From Streptomyces sp. V2I9 (lineage in GTDB: Bacteria > Actinomycetota > Actinomycetes > Streptomycetales > Streptomycetaceae): a stretch of 64,000 nucleotides of DNA. Location: positions 5,594,626 through 5,658,625 of the forward strand of contig NZ_JAUSZJ010000002.1 of NCBI RefSeq assembly GCF_030817475.1, read 5' to 3'. Position 1 is the stretch's first letter; each line of letters opens with the position of its first letter. This document shows, one piece after another, positions 17,782 through 28,000 of the stretch. The notes under the pieces are model-generated. The model saw nothing but the letters and a program-made list of their open reading frames with translations, ran no database searches and was not told the origin of the DNA. The translations under genes were made by a program, and so were the position numbers.

Positions 17782-18448
17782 TCAGTAGGGGTCTGATTCG
17801 TCGGATTCATTGAGTAGCGGGGCTGCGAGATCGTCGGCCCATCCCAGGGCCCACGCTCGGAGAGTGGAGATCTCAGCGTCGCTGAGACCGTAGGCAGCGA
17901 AGGCTTCGTCGTCAGTCCACTCGGCTACGGCGAGGTTTGCCTGCAGGTCTCGAGCTCGAAGCGGCCGAGGGCGTGCCTTCTGTCGAATTCTTCGAGATCG
18001 GCAGTGTTCCAGCGGCGGGACGCTGCGAACACAGCCATGAGGTCGAGTGGCGCTCCACGGTCGGCAAGCGCACGGACCTTGGTCCCGATCACATCCTCCT
18101 CCGCCAGGACGGGTCCGTACCGGCTCCGGGCGACTGGCCGTTAGAAGGCTTCCTTGAGGAAGTCGACCTCGCACTCCTGCCCGGTGGCTGGGTCGCACAC
18201 TGTGAAGCGGGCGGCCAGTGGGGCGGTCTCCAGCGCCTGCACCTTCCAGCCTCGGGCCTTCCAGGCCGGCGCGGACCACGGCCGCGATGTCGGCCATGGG
18301 CGCCGGGTCTCGGTGCGACATCGAGAACCCGGCTCGGGCGGTACACGAGGCGGTGCGCCCGCACGGCATAGTCGCCGGTGAGAACCAGGGGATACGGGGA
18401 GCCGAGCGCGATCCAATCCACCAGGAGCCGCGTGTGCAGCTCCGGCAT
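17782..18448 (-). pseudogene. AbiEii/AbiGii-like nucleotidyltransferase toxin pseudogene
   Basis: Fragments in several minus-strand frames line up as one protein. It starts MPELHTRLLVDWIALGSPYP at 18448, continues with the nucleotidyltransferase core LVLTGDYAVRAHRLV and RPSRVLDVA, then ARGWKVQALETAPLAARFTV and ECEVDFLKEAF in another frame. It ends DDEAFAAYGLSDAEISTLRA before the stop at 17782. Intact homologues have LTGGYAVRAH and RPSRDLDVA. Here the core glycine is D and the metal-binding aspartate is V. With several frameshifts it is certainly inactive. Confidence 0.7.
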
Positions 18449-18469
18449 GCCCGTCACGGGGCTGCCCGG

Positions 18470-18820
18470 TGCGGGAGTCGAGCTGAGGGAAAGCGTCTTC
18501 CCATACGGTGCGCACGGTGCGACCGACGAGGGTGCGTAGCACCGGCCACAGCTTGAGGAGCAGGTCCTCGCGCGTGCCCTCGTGCAGGACGGTGCGGTAC
18601 AGGCCCATATGCTGGCGTGGCTTGCCCAGGTCGTATGAGGCATCCCGGACCAGGTCATGTATAGCGGCAGCTCTGCGACACCGTGGGTCGGCCCGTGCAG
18701 CTCGTCCAGCGACTCCGGCAGACGGTGGCGGAACTTCTCCCGGTACAGCGCGAGGCCCTCGGCGTCCGTACCCGAGACGTTTCTCGGGGTGCGTGCGGGG
18801 TGCTCTGGGCTGGAGCGCAT
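18470..18820 (-). pseudogene. Putative antitoxin/regulator partner of the AbiEii-like gene, frameshifted
   Basis: From ATG 18820 the minus strand reads MRSSPEHPARTPRNVSGTDA and EGLALYREKFRHRLPESLDE. After a frameshift near 18640 it continues ASYDLGKPRQHMGLYRTVLH and LWPVLRTLVGRTVRTVWEDA. Such a protein commonly sits just upstream of AbiEii-type nucleotidyltransferases in Streptomyces, which fits the order here. The frameshift suggests loss of function together with the toxin. Confidence 0.55.
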
Positions 18821-19044
18821 GACTCCATATACCGGGGCCGAAGACGTGGCGCAGGTCATGATGAGCGAGCTGGTGTCTGGAGTGAGCGAGGCGGAGCCTA
18901 CGGAGCAGGGGGCGCTTGTTGTGGCAGCTCGGTCTGCCGCGAGTCGGCGGGACGGGCCATTGGCCGTGACGCTCTGGGCGCCCGCACGCAGGGTGATGAG
19001 CCAAGAAAGGGGCCTTGAACTGGGGTTTCACGGAGATCGCTCGG

Positions 19045-19116
19045 GCTGACATGCTTCCGATGACGCACCACGTGGAGTGCGTGGCGATTCTGGAGCCGGT
19101 GAAGAAGGACGCCTGA
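19045..19116 (+). pseudogene. 3' tail of a TrmA/RlmD-like RNA methyltransferase gene (copy B)
   Basis: The plus strand reads ADMLPMTHHVECVAILEPVK followed by KDA and TGA. From 19062 to 19106 it is nearly identical to copy A at 6128-6170, and similarity persists weakly past the stop (GACCTGG). No upstream part of the gene is present. Confidence 0.5.
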
Positions 19117-19229
19117 CCTGGCGATTCTCCGTGGGTGCGGTACATGCCTCGGATGAAGTCCTGACGCACGCCCGATGCGCTGCCGGCGTGGCGCCTGGTG
19201 GGTCGTCGGGCATGACCGGCGAGCGCGGG

Positions 19230-19485
19230 ATGGAGTCCTCGGTCGTGTGGTCGAACTCCAACCTGCCTGCACTGGCCGGGGGCGAATCCTGCCCGTCATC
19301 ACACACAGGGACTGCCCGAACATCAGGGGTACGGGCAAGTTCGCTATGTCGTCAAGTGAATCTCCGCCCTCCTTCAGCACTTCAAGCGCCTCGCCGTCCG
19401 ATGGGAACGCCGCACCGAACCCCATGGCGCCTTCGTCTCCCTCGCTCGCGACCTCATCTGCTATGTGCACTTTGAGAAGATCTGA
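19230..19485 (+). pseudogene. IS5-family transposase remnant, C-terminal end
   Basis: The plus strand reads GRGRILPVITHRDCPNIRGT in one frame. In the next it reads RYVVK, a stop in place of the ERT of the catalytic motif, and then FKRLAVRWERRTEPHGAFVS before the stop at 19483-19485. Intact IS5 transposases have VVERTxxWLxxFKRLxxRxE at this place. Only the C-terminal end remains, so this is a dead element distinct from the two complete copies in the window. Confidence 0.6.
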
Positions 19486-19507
19486 TCATGACCAGGTCGT
19501 GAGATCT
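19478..19507. repeat. Imperfect inverted repeat with AGATCT arms
   Basis: AGATCT at both ends encloses TCATGACC and GGTCGTGA, which pair with one mismatch. It lies just after the transposase remnant and about 100 bp before the 767-residue gene. It may be an IS end or an operator. Confidence 0.3.
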
Positions 19508-19610
19508 GAGGGCAAAGTGCGGAAAGTGCCTCGGGAACCTTCCGTCCCGGCGTAGCCTGCGGGCATTACCGCAGGTGGGCCGAGGTGGCCTGTAGTGCGG
19601 CGGAGGTGCC

Positions 19611-21914
19611 ATGGGTGGGGACCCGCGTGTGTCAGTAGCGATCGGCGATCACCGGCGGACAGTGGTGTCCGATCCGTACGGCGAGCAGGCTCTGCTGACG
19701 CCGGCCATGACGGAGGGGTATGACGCCGTATCCGGTGGGGAACGGCATCTGCTGCTGCGCTATCTCGAAGCGGTGGTCGCCGCCCGCCAGGCTCCGGTGC
19801 ACACCGCCGTCGCCTTCAACGCCGTGTACTTCGGGTATGACCTGGGGGGCGACGGGTATGGGGGCAGCCCCCTGCGCATCGACGACTTTCCCGTGGTCTC
19901 CCTCGGTGGGTGCGCTCCCGTGCTTCCGGTCGGCGCCATGGTGAGCGTGGCCACAGGATCGGCTCCGCTGTATGCGGAGATCGTCCACCGTGAGGGCGCG
20001 CACCCGGCGGTGGGGTCCCTCGGCGACGTGCCGGCCTGGGTCTCCGGGGCCCCTGTCGGCGCTACCGGTCCGGGAAGCCCAGCGACCGGCTCGACTCTCC
20101 TCCGGAAAGAACTCCTGGTCCCGGACCTCGACGCCTTCGGTCCGGCCCTTAGCCCTTCCCTGGCCCAGATCCACCGTCTGCGTACACGGCAACGCTGGAT
20201 CAACGAAGATGGTCATCTCGTCGTCGATGTAGTCCACCCGTCTCCGGGAGCGGCTCGGCGCGACGACCTGACAGCCTACGTGGACCATTTTCTGACCACG
20301 GCGCGCGAGCAACTGCTCAGCCCCTTCGTTCCCGTGTCGCTCGCCGAGCTCGTGGGCGGCACGAGCGATGACGAACTGCGGGCCGGCCTGTTCGGTCTGC
20401 TCGACACGGTGCGGGGCGTTCTCGGCTCCAGCACCTCGTTGCGTACCTGGGGGCACTACGTCGTGAGCCGCAACTCTCTCGCGGAATGCCGACGCGACCC
20501 CGGACCGTTGGGCGGGGGCGACCTCAGGTCTCTCGCGGCGGCGGTGGAACATGCGGCCGACCCGGTGAGGCGGCGTCATGGCCTGACTGCACCGGGCACG
20601 GCGTACACGGCAGTCGGACCGCGGCTTCGTCAGTTCCCCGGTGCGACAGAACTGCTCCGGGGAGTGGGGTACGCCGCAGCGGTCTGTCGGGCGAACCTGA
20701 CGATCGCCGACATCCTTCGTGAAGACAGCGACCAAGGCCTGTTCGAGAACGGTTCTCGCGTCACGCTCGACGACGTCTTCGAGAGTGGGGGCGTCTGGCG
20801 GTCCCACTATCCCGGTGGCGCCGACGCGCCCGCAGATCCCCTGACTCCGGCAGGACGCGGGTGGGCCTCGACACTTCCCGCACCGCTGGAACCGGAAGCA
20901 GGTACGGATGCGGAAGCGGATGTTGACCCGGTCGATTCGCCTCTCGGCGACGATGCCTCCCTCGGCCCGTGCGAACTCCTGCGTAACGACACGGAGGAGA
21001 TCATCTGGCGAGCACCCTTGCGGCTGGTGCATCTCGTCGACGGCTGGTTCCCTCTGCATCCGCTCGTCACACGTGAACTCCACGGGTCGCTCGTTCCACG
21101 TCCCACATCACGCCTTGAACTCGATCATGTCGGACAGGTCCTGAACGAAGGCGAGGGGGTACAGCACGCCACCGTCGCACTCGCAGACGGGGCGGGTCGC
21201 CTGATGGGAATCCACTGGCCGGTCGGCTTCTTTCCCGGACTGATGCTCCAGCTGAGCTGGCGACGCGGCGAAGCGGTGCTCCGTGCGGCGACGGTTCTTC
21301 TCGCGGAGCCGTTCTACGTCGGTGACCGAATGATCGGGCACTGCTATGACCCCCACGTGCTCACGAGGGAGGATGCTCCCGGCAGCGATCGCCATGGCGA
21401 CAGTGCGGTCGGGCTCGACCCCCGTCAGCTCGTGATGCGCACCGTGCGCCGTTGCGGGCTGCTCACCTTGGACGGCCATGCCCTGCTGGATCGTTCGGTC
21501 CTGCCGAGCGCGGTCTACGGCCGACGGCCGGTACGGTCACGGGCAGTTGCCCTGGAGAAGGCGGTCGTGGAGTTGCTCGCGGAACGACTCCTGGAACCTG
21601 CACTCGGCAGTCGCGATGCCGGGGGGCAACCGCACTACCCGGCCCGAGAGGGGCAGCCGACCATCCCGCTCATCGGCTACCGCCCCGTATGGCGACGGGT
21701 GGTCCAGCCATGGGGCGGCACCGAACCGGAGAGTTCGAATCCGCTTGCACTTCAGACCGTCGCCGGTCACCTGCGACGACTCCGGCCGGACCGCTCGCCC
21801 AGCAAGGCCCAGCGAGTGGCCTTCCGTGAACACTGCCGCAGGCTCGGCAAGGCGGACGGCTGGGAACTGCCCTACGGCTACACGTTCGTCACCGAGCACA
21901 CACGAGGCCGCTGA
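19611..21914 (+). CDS. Uncharacterised 767-residue protein, first gene of a two-gene operon
   Basis: ATG 19611 is preceded by GGAGG at 4 nt spacing. I do not recognise any domain. There is no signal peptide or membrane span, so it should be cytoplasmic. The N-terminal 120 residues are compact and Gly/Val-rich (HTAVAFNAVYFGYDLGGDGY). The middle is helical and ends in an acidic linker near residues 425-450, and the C-terminal half contains beta-rich stretches with many aromatic residues (HLVDGWFPLHPLVTRELHGS; MGIHWPVGFFPGLMLQLSWR). GC content and codon use are normal. It is followed after 109 bp by a giant NTPase on the same strand, and the pair probably forms one system next to Wadjet. Function is unknown. 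Confidence 0.75.
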   Translation: MGGDPRVSVAIGDHRRTVVSDPYGEQALLTPAMTEGYDAVSGGERHLLLRYLEAVVAARQAPVHTAVAFNAVYFGYDLGGDGYGGSPLRIDDFPVVSLGGCAPVLPVGAMVSVATGSAPLYAEIVHREGAHPAVGSLGDVPAWVSGAPVGATGPGSPATGSTLLRKELLVPDLDAFGPALSPSLAQIHRLRTRQRWINEDGHLVVDVVHPSPGAARRDDLTAYVDHFLTTAREQLLSPFVPVSLAELVGGTSDDELRAGLFGLLDTVRGVLGSSTSLRTWGHYVVSRNSLAECRRDPGPLGGGDLRSLAAAVEHAADPVRRRHGLTAPGTAYTAVGPRLRQFPGATELLRGVGYAAAVCRANLTIADILREDSDQGLFENGSRVTLDDVFESGGVWRSHYPGGADAPADPLTPAGRGWASTLPAPLEPEAGTDAEADVDPVDSPLGDDASLGPCELLRNDTEEIIWRAPLRLVHLVDGWFPLHPLVTRELHGSLVPRPTSRLELDHVGQVLNEGEGVQHATVALADGAGRLMGIHWPVGFFPGLMLQLSWRRGEAVLRAATVLLAEPFYVGDRMIGHCYDPHVLTREDAPGSDRHGDSAVGLDPRQLVMRTVRRCGLLTLDGHALLDRSVLPSAVYGRRPVRSRAVALEKAVVELLAERLLEPALGSRDAGGQPHYPAREGQPTIPLIGYRPVWRRVVQPWGGTEPESSNPLALQTVAGHLRRLRPDRSPSKAQRVAFREHCRRLGKADGWELPYGYTFVTEHTRGR

Positions 21915-22023
21915 TCCACGCGTCCGCATCTGTCCCCTCGGCGCTCTCGTCACCCCCTTTCGGCTCCTCGATGTCGAGCGAGCCGTCCCCGCCCATCAAG
22001 CCTCAGAAACGGAGCAGGCGTAC

Positions 22024-25000
22024 ATGCACGACCGCTACCACGTCATCACGGGGCCGCCGCTGTCCCCGCCGACCGTCAGGGCTGAGGATCTCCGTGGCCT
22101 CGCTGCGGCGCTCAATGCCCTGGAACACCCGGTGGAAACGACCATGAGCGAGCTCACGGTCGGCAAGGTGGAACTCGCCTTCAACTCCCTCGCGCCCAGG
22201 GAGAGGCAGAAGCTGCTCGGCAACCTGGGCATTCGCATGGCGGCCCCACGGCGCGCGGGGAGGGCCCTCTGCCAGGACATCCTCTCCCGGCTGCGGCGCG
22301 ATGCGCGGCAGAACAAGTGCACCTGCGGTATCAAGGATCTCACGCCCACTGTGCTGGACCAGATCATCTCGGTCGCCTTCGCAGGGGAAGACAAGGGCGG
22401 CTCCGACCCAGTTTCTCGCTGGGGCGCCACGTTGCTCCGGGCCACGGTGTTCGCCTGGTGCAACGCATCCGTGGTCGACGCCTACATTCTCGCTTGGGCG
22501 GCGGACCAGGACTGGTTCGCGGTGGCCGACGAGGAGCAGTCCGTACGTTTGGCCGCCGTGGCCGAGGAGGCTCGGGCCATCGCGGCGGCATACCCAGATG
22601 TCCAGGACATATCGGAAGGAATCGAAGGACTGTTCGCAGGCGGCCGAAATAGCGGCGGGGCCGCCTCGGTAGGCAGCCGGGGCGGGAAGGTCGCCGCCCT
22701 TAACTCCGACACCCCTGACGACAAATCCGAACCCGCAGACGCTGGCACCGAGCAGAAGCCCGATCCGGAGGAGGCGTGCCGACGGGTGGAGGCCGCCCTC
22801 GTGGTGGCTCGGCGCGCCGCGGAGAATGTGACCGGTGCGGTAGCGGATGGGCGACCTCCACTTGATGAGGCCCTCGCCGCCCTGAGTGCGCTGGGCGACG
22901 CCTTCGACAGCGCCGACGCGGCGTTCCATCGGGTGGGGGTGAACGGGGTGCCCCGCCGCCTGGAGGACATGAAGCAGTCCGCACGGGAGTTCCGGACGGC
23001 ACGTGACCGTGACCGCAGGCTGCGGGAGACACTGCGGGGGCTTCTGACGATCGCGGGCAGGCCGGACAGTCCCGCCGCCTTTGCCGCCGACGCTGTGCGT
23101 GCGGCGACCCGCAGTCTGCTGGACACGGAGGTGTGGGAACCGGCGCACGGGCAGGAGGGTGCCGCACTCACGGAGCTGGCCCGGTTGGTCCGTGAAGGGC
23201 GAGAGGTCTACGGGGCGACGGAAACCCTTGCCTTGCAGGACCAGATAGTGCGGGTACTGCCCGAGTGCGCCATGGCTGTGGTCATGGCTCGGGAACTGGT
23301 CCTGGCGCAGCCGGAGAAGACATCCGAACAGTCGCCGGAGGGGGAGTCCAGGACAGGGGCGGAGGCTGCTGCGGGGGAGGGGCGGGGAGTCAACGCGCCC
23401 GTTCACGGCAAGACGGCGGAAGGCCCCGAACCGGTCGCCGAGCGGGTGAACGCGAGTCCGGTGGATGGGTATGAAGGCCGCTCCGTCGAAGAAGGCCGAC
23501 CTCACGCTGTTCTCGAACCGGAAAACCTCGCCCTGACGTCGGCGGTGGAGCCGCCCGACACCGGGGACGCACCCGCCACGGCCACCCTTGACGCGCCGGA
23601 GACCGCGGCCCTCGAGCCGGAAGGAGTTCTTCCGGTCGTCCCGGCACCCGTGCCTGCCTCCGCACCCGTGCCCCGTCCGACCGTGTCGCCCGACGAGGAC
23701 GTTCGAGCCCAAGAGCCGGCGCCGGAGGCGACCACCGTCGTCACTGAGGTGAAGTCCGCCGAGGTCAGGACGGAGCTGGCCCTCACGAACCTGATCGTGG
23801 AGCGGCGCTTCGGACTCGCGCACCATGTGGCGAGTGCCGCAGGCCACCCGGAGTCACAGGTGCTGGCACTGCGCCTTGCCGGTGCCGCCGGGCTGTTGAC
23901 GGCCGGTGACAGCAAGGGCATCCGGCTGACCGCTGATCTGCTCCAGCGGTACAGCGGATACGCCGGCCGAGACGCGGAGGGCAGCGAACTCCTGCTGCTG
24001 CCCGCTCTGCTACGCACCGCGCTGATCACGGGGGACCATCTGGCGGGTGCCCAGCTGAAGGCACTGGCGCCCCGGCTGCCGGAACGACTGGCGGAGGCGG
24101 CGACCGCGGTCGCCGATCGCGCCCTCAGCGGCGCCCTGATGATGGCGTCGCCGCTGATGGTCAGTGCCGATGTCTCCGGGGCGGAGGCGCGCCTACGGGA
24201 GTTGCTGGAGCAGTGCCGTGTTCTGCTCGTGCCGCCCAGGCTTCGGTTCGCGCGGGCGACGGAGATCGCCAAGCGCTGGCTGTCCGACGACGGGTTGCTC
24301 GGATCCCTGCTCATGACCGTGGTCGGCGACTGCCGTGACGGGGTGGCCCGCGTGCGTGAGCAGACCGAGCGTCTCTCCAAGCTGCCTGAGGTCAACAGCG
24401 AGATCGACCGTATGGACCGCAAGCACCGCTCGTCCAGCGGTAAGCCCTTGCAGGGCTCGGGACGGCAGGACCTGGTGCATCTCGTGGAACGGGCTGTGGG
24501 CCTGGCCAAAGAATGGTGTTTGGCCGTCGACACCATCGGCCGGGGGGACCGATCCGACGGCAACCGGGCGGTCAAGGAGATCTCTTCCCTGCGCAGGTCC
24601 CTGCTGGAAGGCGGTAAGGAGGCACTGGGCGAGCTGGAGAGGCTGGCGCGGGGTTCGGGCGCCGTCAAGGCCGCGACCGCCTGGGCGGCACGCGCCTCGA
24701 TGGAGGAGCTCTTCGCTCTGCTGGCGGGTGACACCTCAATCATGTCTCCCAGGGGTCTGATGGACCCCGAGCTCGTGCTGGACGCGGAACTGCTGAAGGT
24801 GTGCGACTGCAGTGCTGAGCGGCCGTCGCTCGACGAGCTGCTCACCGCGGTCGGCAGGAGCTGGCAGGATGCTCTTGCCGAGAGGCTCGACCATGACGCC
24901 TTCGCCGCCGCCCGTACGCTCGTCGAACTGGCTGGACGAGGGCTGTTGCCAGGCACACGGTCCGGGGAGTTCACCCCGCCCGCGATGGCGGAGATCGAGG

Positions 25001-28000
25001 CGAGGGCGGTCGACCGCCGAGTGGAGTTGCGCGGGAAGCATGACGAGCTCATGGCTGAGCTGCACCGGGCACAGGCCGATGGCGCCGTGACCGATGATCA
25101 GGACCTGCACCTGCAAGAACTCCTCGCCGACGCCAAGGGCCGGCTCGAAGCCGCCGACACGTACGACCTGGTGGACGTACGACGAGCCCTCGACACCGTA
25201 CGGGGCGACCTGCCGGCCTTCCGGCAGCAGGCGGCCGATCGGCTCAGGGCCCGGCTGGAAGCTCTGGAACCCGCCGAGGAGCAGCGCGCGCAGGTCCTGC
25301 GGCACCTGGACACCGGGGGCCTGGCCACGGCCGCCGACCTTGTCTACTTTCTGGAGATCGGCGAAGACGTTCCGGAGATCGACGGTGGCGAATCCCACCT
25401 GACCGAATTCTTCCCCGCGGTCCCCGAGGGGCTGTCCATGGGTATCGACCGCGAACTGGTCGGCCTCGTCCGGTCCGGCGGAACACATCCAGATATCCCC
25501 ATCCTGGACTACAGCGCGCTCTCGACCGACGAGGCTGCCCTTGCGGCGGACGCCCTTGCCGAGTGGCGGGAGCTAGGCGCGACAGAGCCGAAGGACCGGC
25601 TTGAGGTGTCCGCAAGACGGCAGTTGCTTCCGGCCCTCAAACTCCTCGGGTACGACGCCAAGAGCGCGAAGCCTCTGGACGCCAAGTCCCACACCCGACG
25701 CGAATACCGCCTTTTCGAAGCGACCGAGGTGGAGATCAACGGCAGGGCGAAGGCACCCGCGTTCGGCTCGCAGATCCGTGAGCACGGCGGCAGCCTCCAT
25801 GTACTGATGGTCTGGGGTCGTCCGCCCGCAAAGGTCGTCATGAGCTGGGCGGAGCGGGATACCAGCGGAGCGAGCCTTCTCGTTGTCTACTTCGGCACGC
25901 TGAGCCGGGAGGCACGGGTCGAACTCTCCCTTGGATCACAGCGGTTGGCCCAGCCCATGCTGGTAGTGGACGATGCCGCCCTCGCCTACCTCGCGGCACG
26001 GGGTAACCGGCAGGTCAGCACGGCCACCCAGACGCTGCTGCCGTTCTCCGGCGTCAATCCGTACATCAGGGAGAAGCGCGGCCGGATCGGCGGCGAGATG
26101 TTCTACGGCCGTGACGCCGAGCGCGCGAGCGTGCTCGACCCACACGGTACGCAGGTCATTTTCGGCGGCCGGGGGCTCGGCAAGTCTGCCCTGCTTAGTG
26201 ATGCCGGAGAGCGGTTCGAGGGACAGCGGCCCGGTTTTCATCTGGCGGTGTACGTCAATCTTGACCAGGAGAACATCGGCAAGGGCAGCTCGCTCGGGCC
26301 GGAGGCACTGTGGAGCGTCCTCGACCGTGAGCTCACAGCGGCCGAGGTGCTGGGCGGGCAGCCGGGCCGCAAGGCGAGGCAGGATATCTCCGAACGAGTA
26401 CGCGCCGGTATCCGGACCTGGCTGGACGGGGAATCCCGTCGGCGTCTGCTGATTCTGCTCGACGAGTGCGACCAGTTCTTCGAGGCGGATGCTCCTCGCT
26501 TCGACCAGACCAAGAAGCTCAAGGGGCTCGGGTCCGACACCAAGGACCGCGCCAAGGTTGTCTTCGCGGGTCTCCACTCAGTGCAGCGGTTCTCCAAGCT
26601 CGCCAGCAACGGGCCCTTCGGCCACCTTGCGCAGACCCCGAAGGTGATCGGCCCACTCGCACCGCAGTCCGCGGCCGAACTGCTCGTGGACCCCATGCGG
26701 GCGCTCGGCTTCGAGTTCCAGGACATGGATCTCGTCAACCGAGTGCTCGGCTACTGCTCCTACCAGCCCTTCTTGCTCCAGATGTTCGGTCATCGGCTGG
26801 TCGAGGTGATGCACCGCAAGCGAACGCGACGTGGAGTCGAAGGGCCCCCGTACTCCGTGGAGATCGCCGACATCGAGGTCGTGGAGGCGGACACCGGACT
26901 CAGGGACGGCATCTCGGCGGCGTTCAAGGACACCCTCAGCCTCGACCACCGCTACGACGTGATCGCGAACGTGCTGGCCTACCACGCCCGACACCGGGGT
27001 CTGGAAGTGCGGTTGAGCGACGCCGAACTGCGTGAGGAGTGCGAGACGTTCTGGCGCACGGGATTCGAACAGCTCGACACTGAAGGGTTCCGTGCCTACC
27101 TGTCCGAGATGGTGGGCCTCGGCGTGCTCGCCCCCAATCACGACGGCCAGGGCTGGCATCTGAGGGGCCCGAACGCGTTGCGGATGATCGGCACCTCGCA
27201 CGAAGTGGACGCCCGTCTGCTAAGGGCCGAACAAGACTGCGAGCTTCAGGAGAGCATCGTTCAGGAGGGTCGGCCCGAGCTGCCCGACGGTCGACCGGCC
27301 CCGCTCACCATCACCCAGCTCGACGACCTTCTCGGGGAACGCTCCAACCAGACGAGAGTCGTCCTGGGTACCGCCGCGACCGGCGTCGGCGATGTCGGAG
27401 ATACTCTCCGTACGGTAGCTGGCCGCATCGTCGGCTGGACGTTGCCGCCCGTCGGCAAGCCCAGCGTCTACAAGCAGGAGCTCATGGGCGGGCGACCGCG
27501 GGAACGTCGCGTCGTCATCAGCGACTTCGCCCGCTACCCGGACGCCCGGCCCGAGGCGCCCCGGCAGGCTGTGGCCCTCGCCGACAGGCTGTTGCCCGCG
27601 ACTCCGGGGGTGACTCGCGCAGTGGTCGTGGTCACGGACCCCTCCCAGTTGGGCTTGTGGCGGCCTCTCCTCATGGGCACCGAACCCACCTCCGCCGCTC
27701 CCGTCGTGCTGCGTCGGCACGACCGCCGCAGCTTGCGCGGCTGGGCGCAGCGAGTGGAGAAGTTCCATACCGAGGACCGCCTGGACCGGCTCCACGAGCT
27801 GACCGGTGGCTGGCCGATGCTGGTCGACCAGGCTCATCGCCTCCACGGCGAACTCGGTGAGCCGGGGGCGGTACTCGCTCGGCTGGCCGCCCTACGCGCG
27901 GACCGGGCCGATGCCCGTGCCTTCGTTCGGGCGACCGGAGTATACGCGGATCAGTTGCTCGTGACCGGCTACCGCTCCCTTGCCGAGGAGTTCGGCGAGG

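Noticed and set aside
6122..19108. Complete integrative element between the two gene-tail repeats
   Set aside because: No integrase, excisionase, relaxase or replication gene was seen between them, so I report only possible integration scars.
21478..22023. Extended N-terminus of the giant NTPase
   Set aside because: The extension is antisense-like low complexity sequence overlapping the previous gene. ATG 22024 is the first start after that gene's stop and has a ribosome site.
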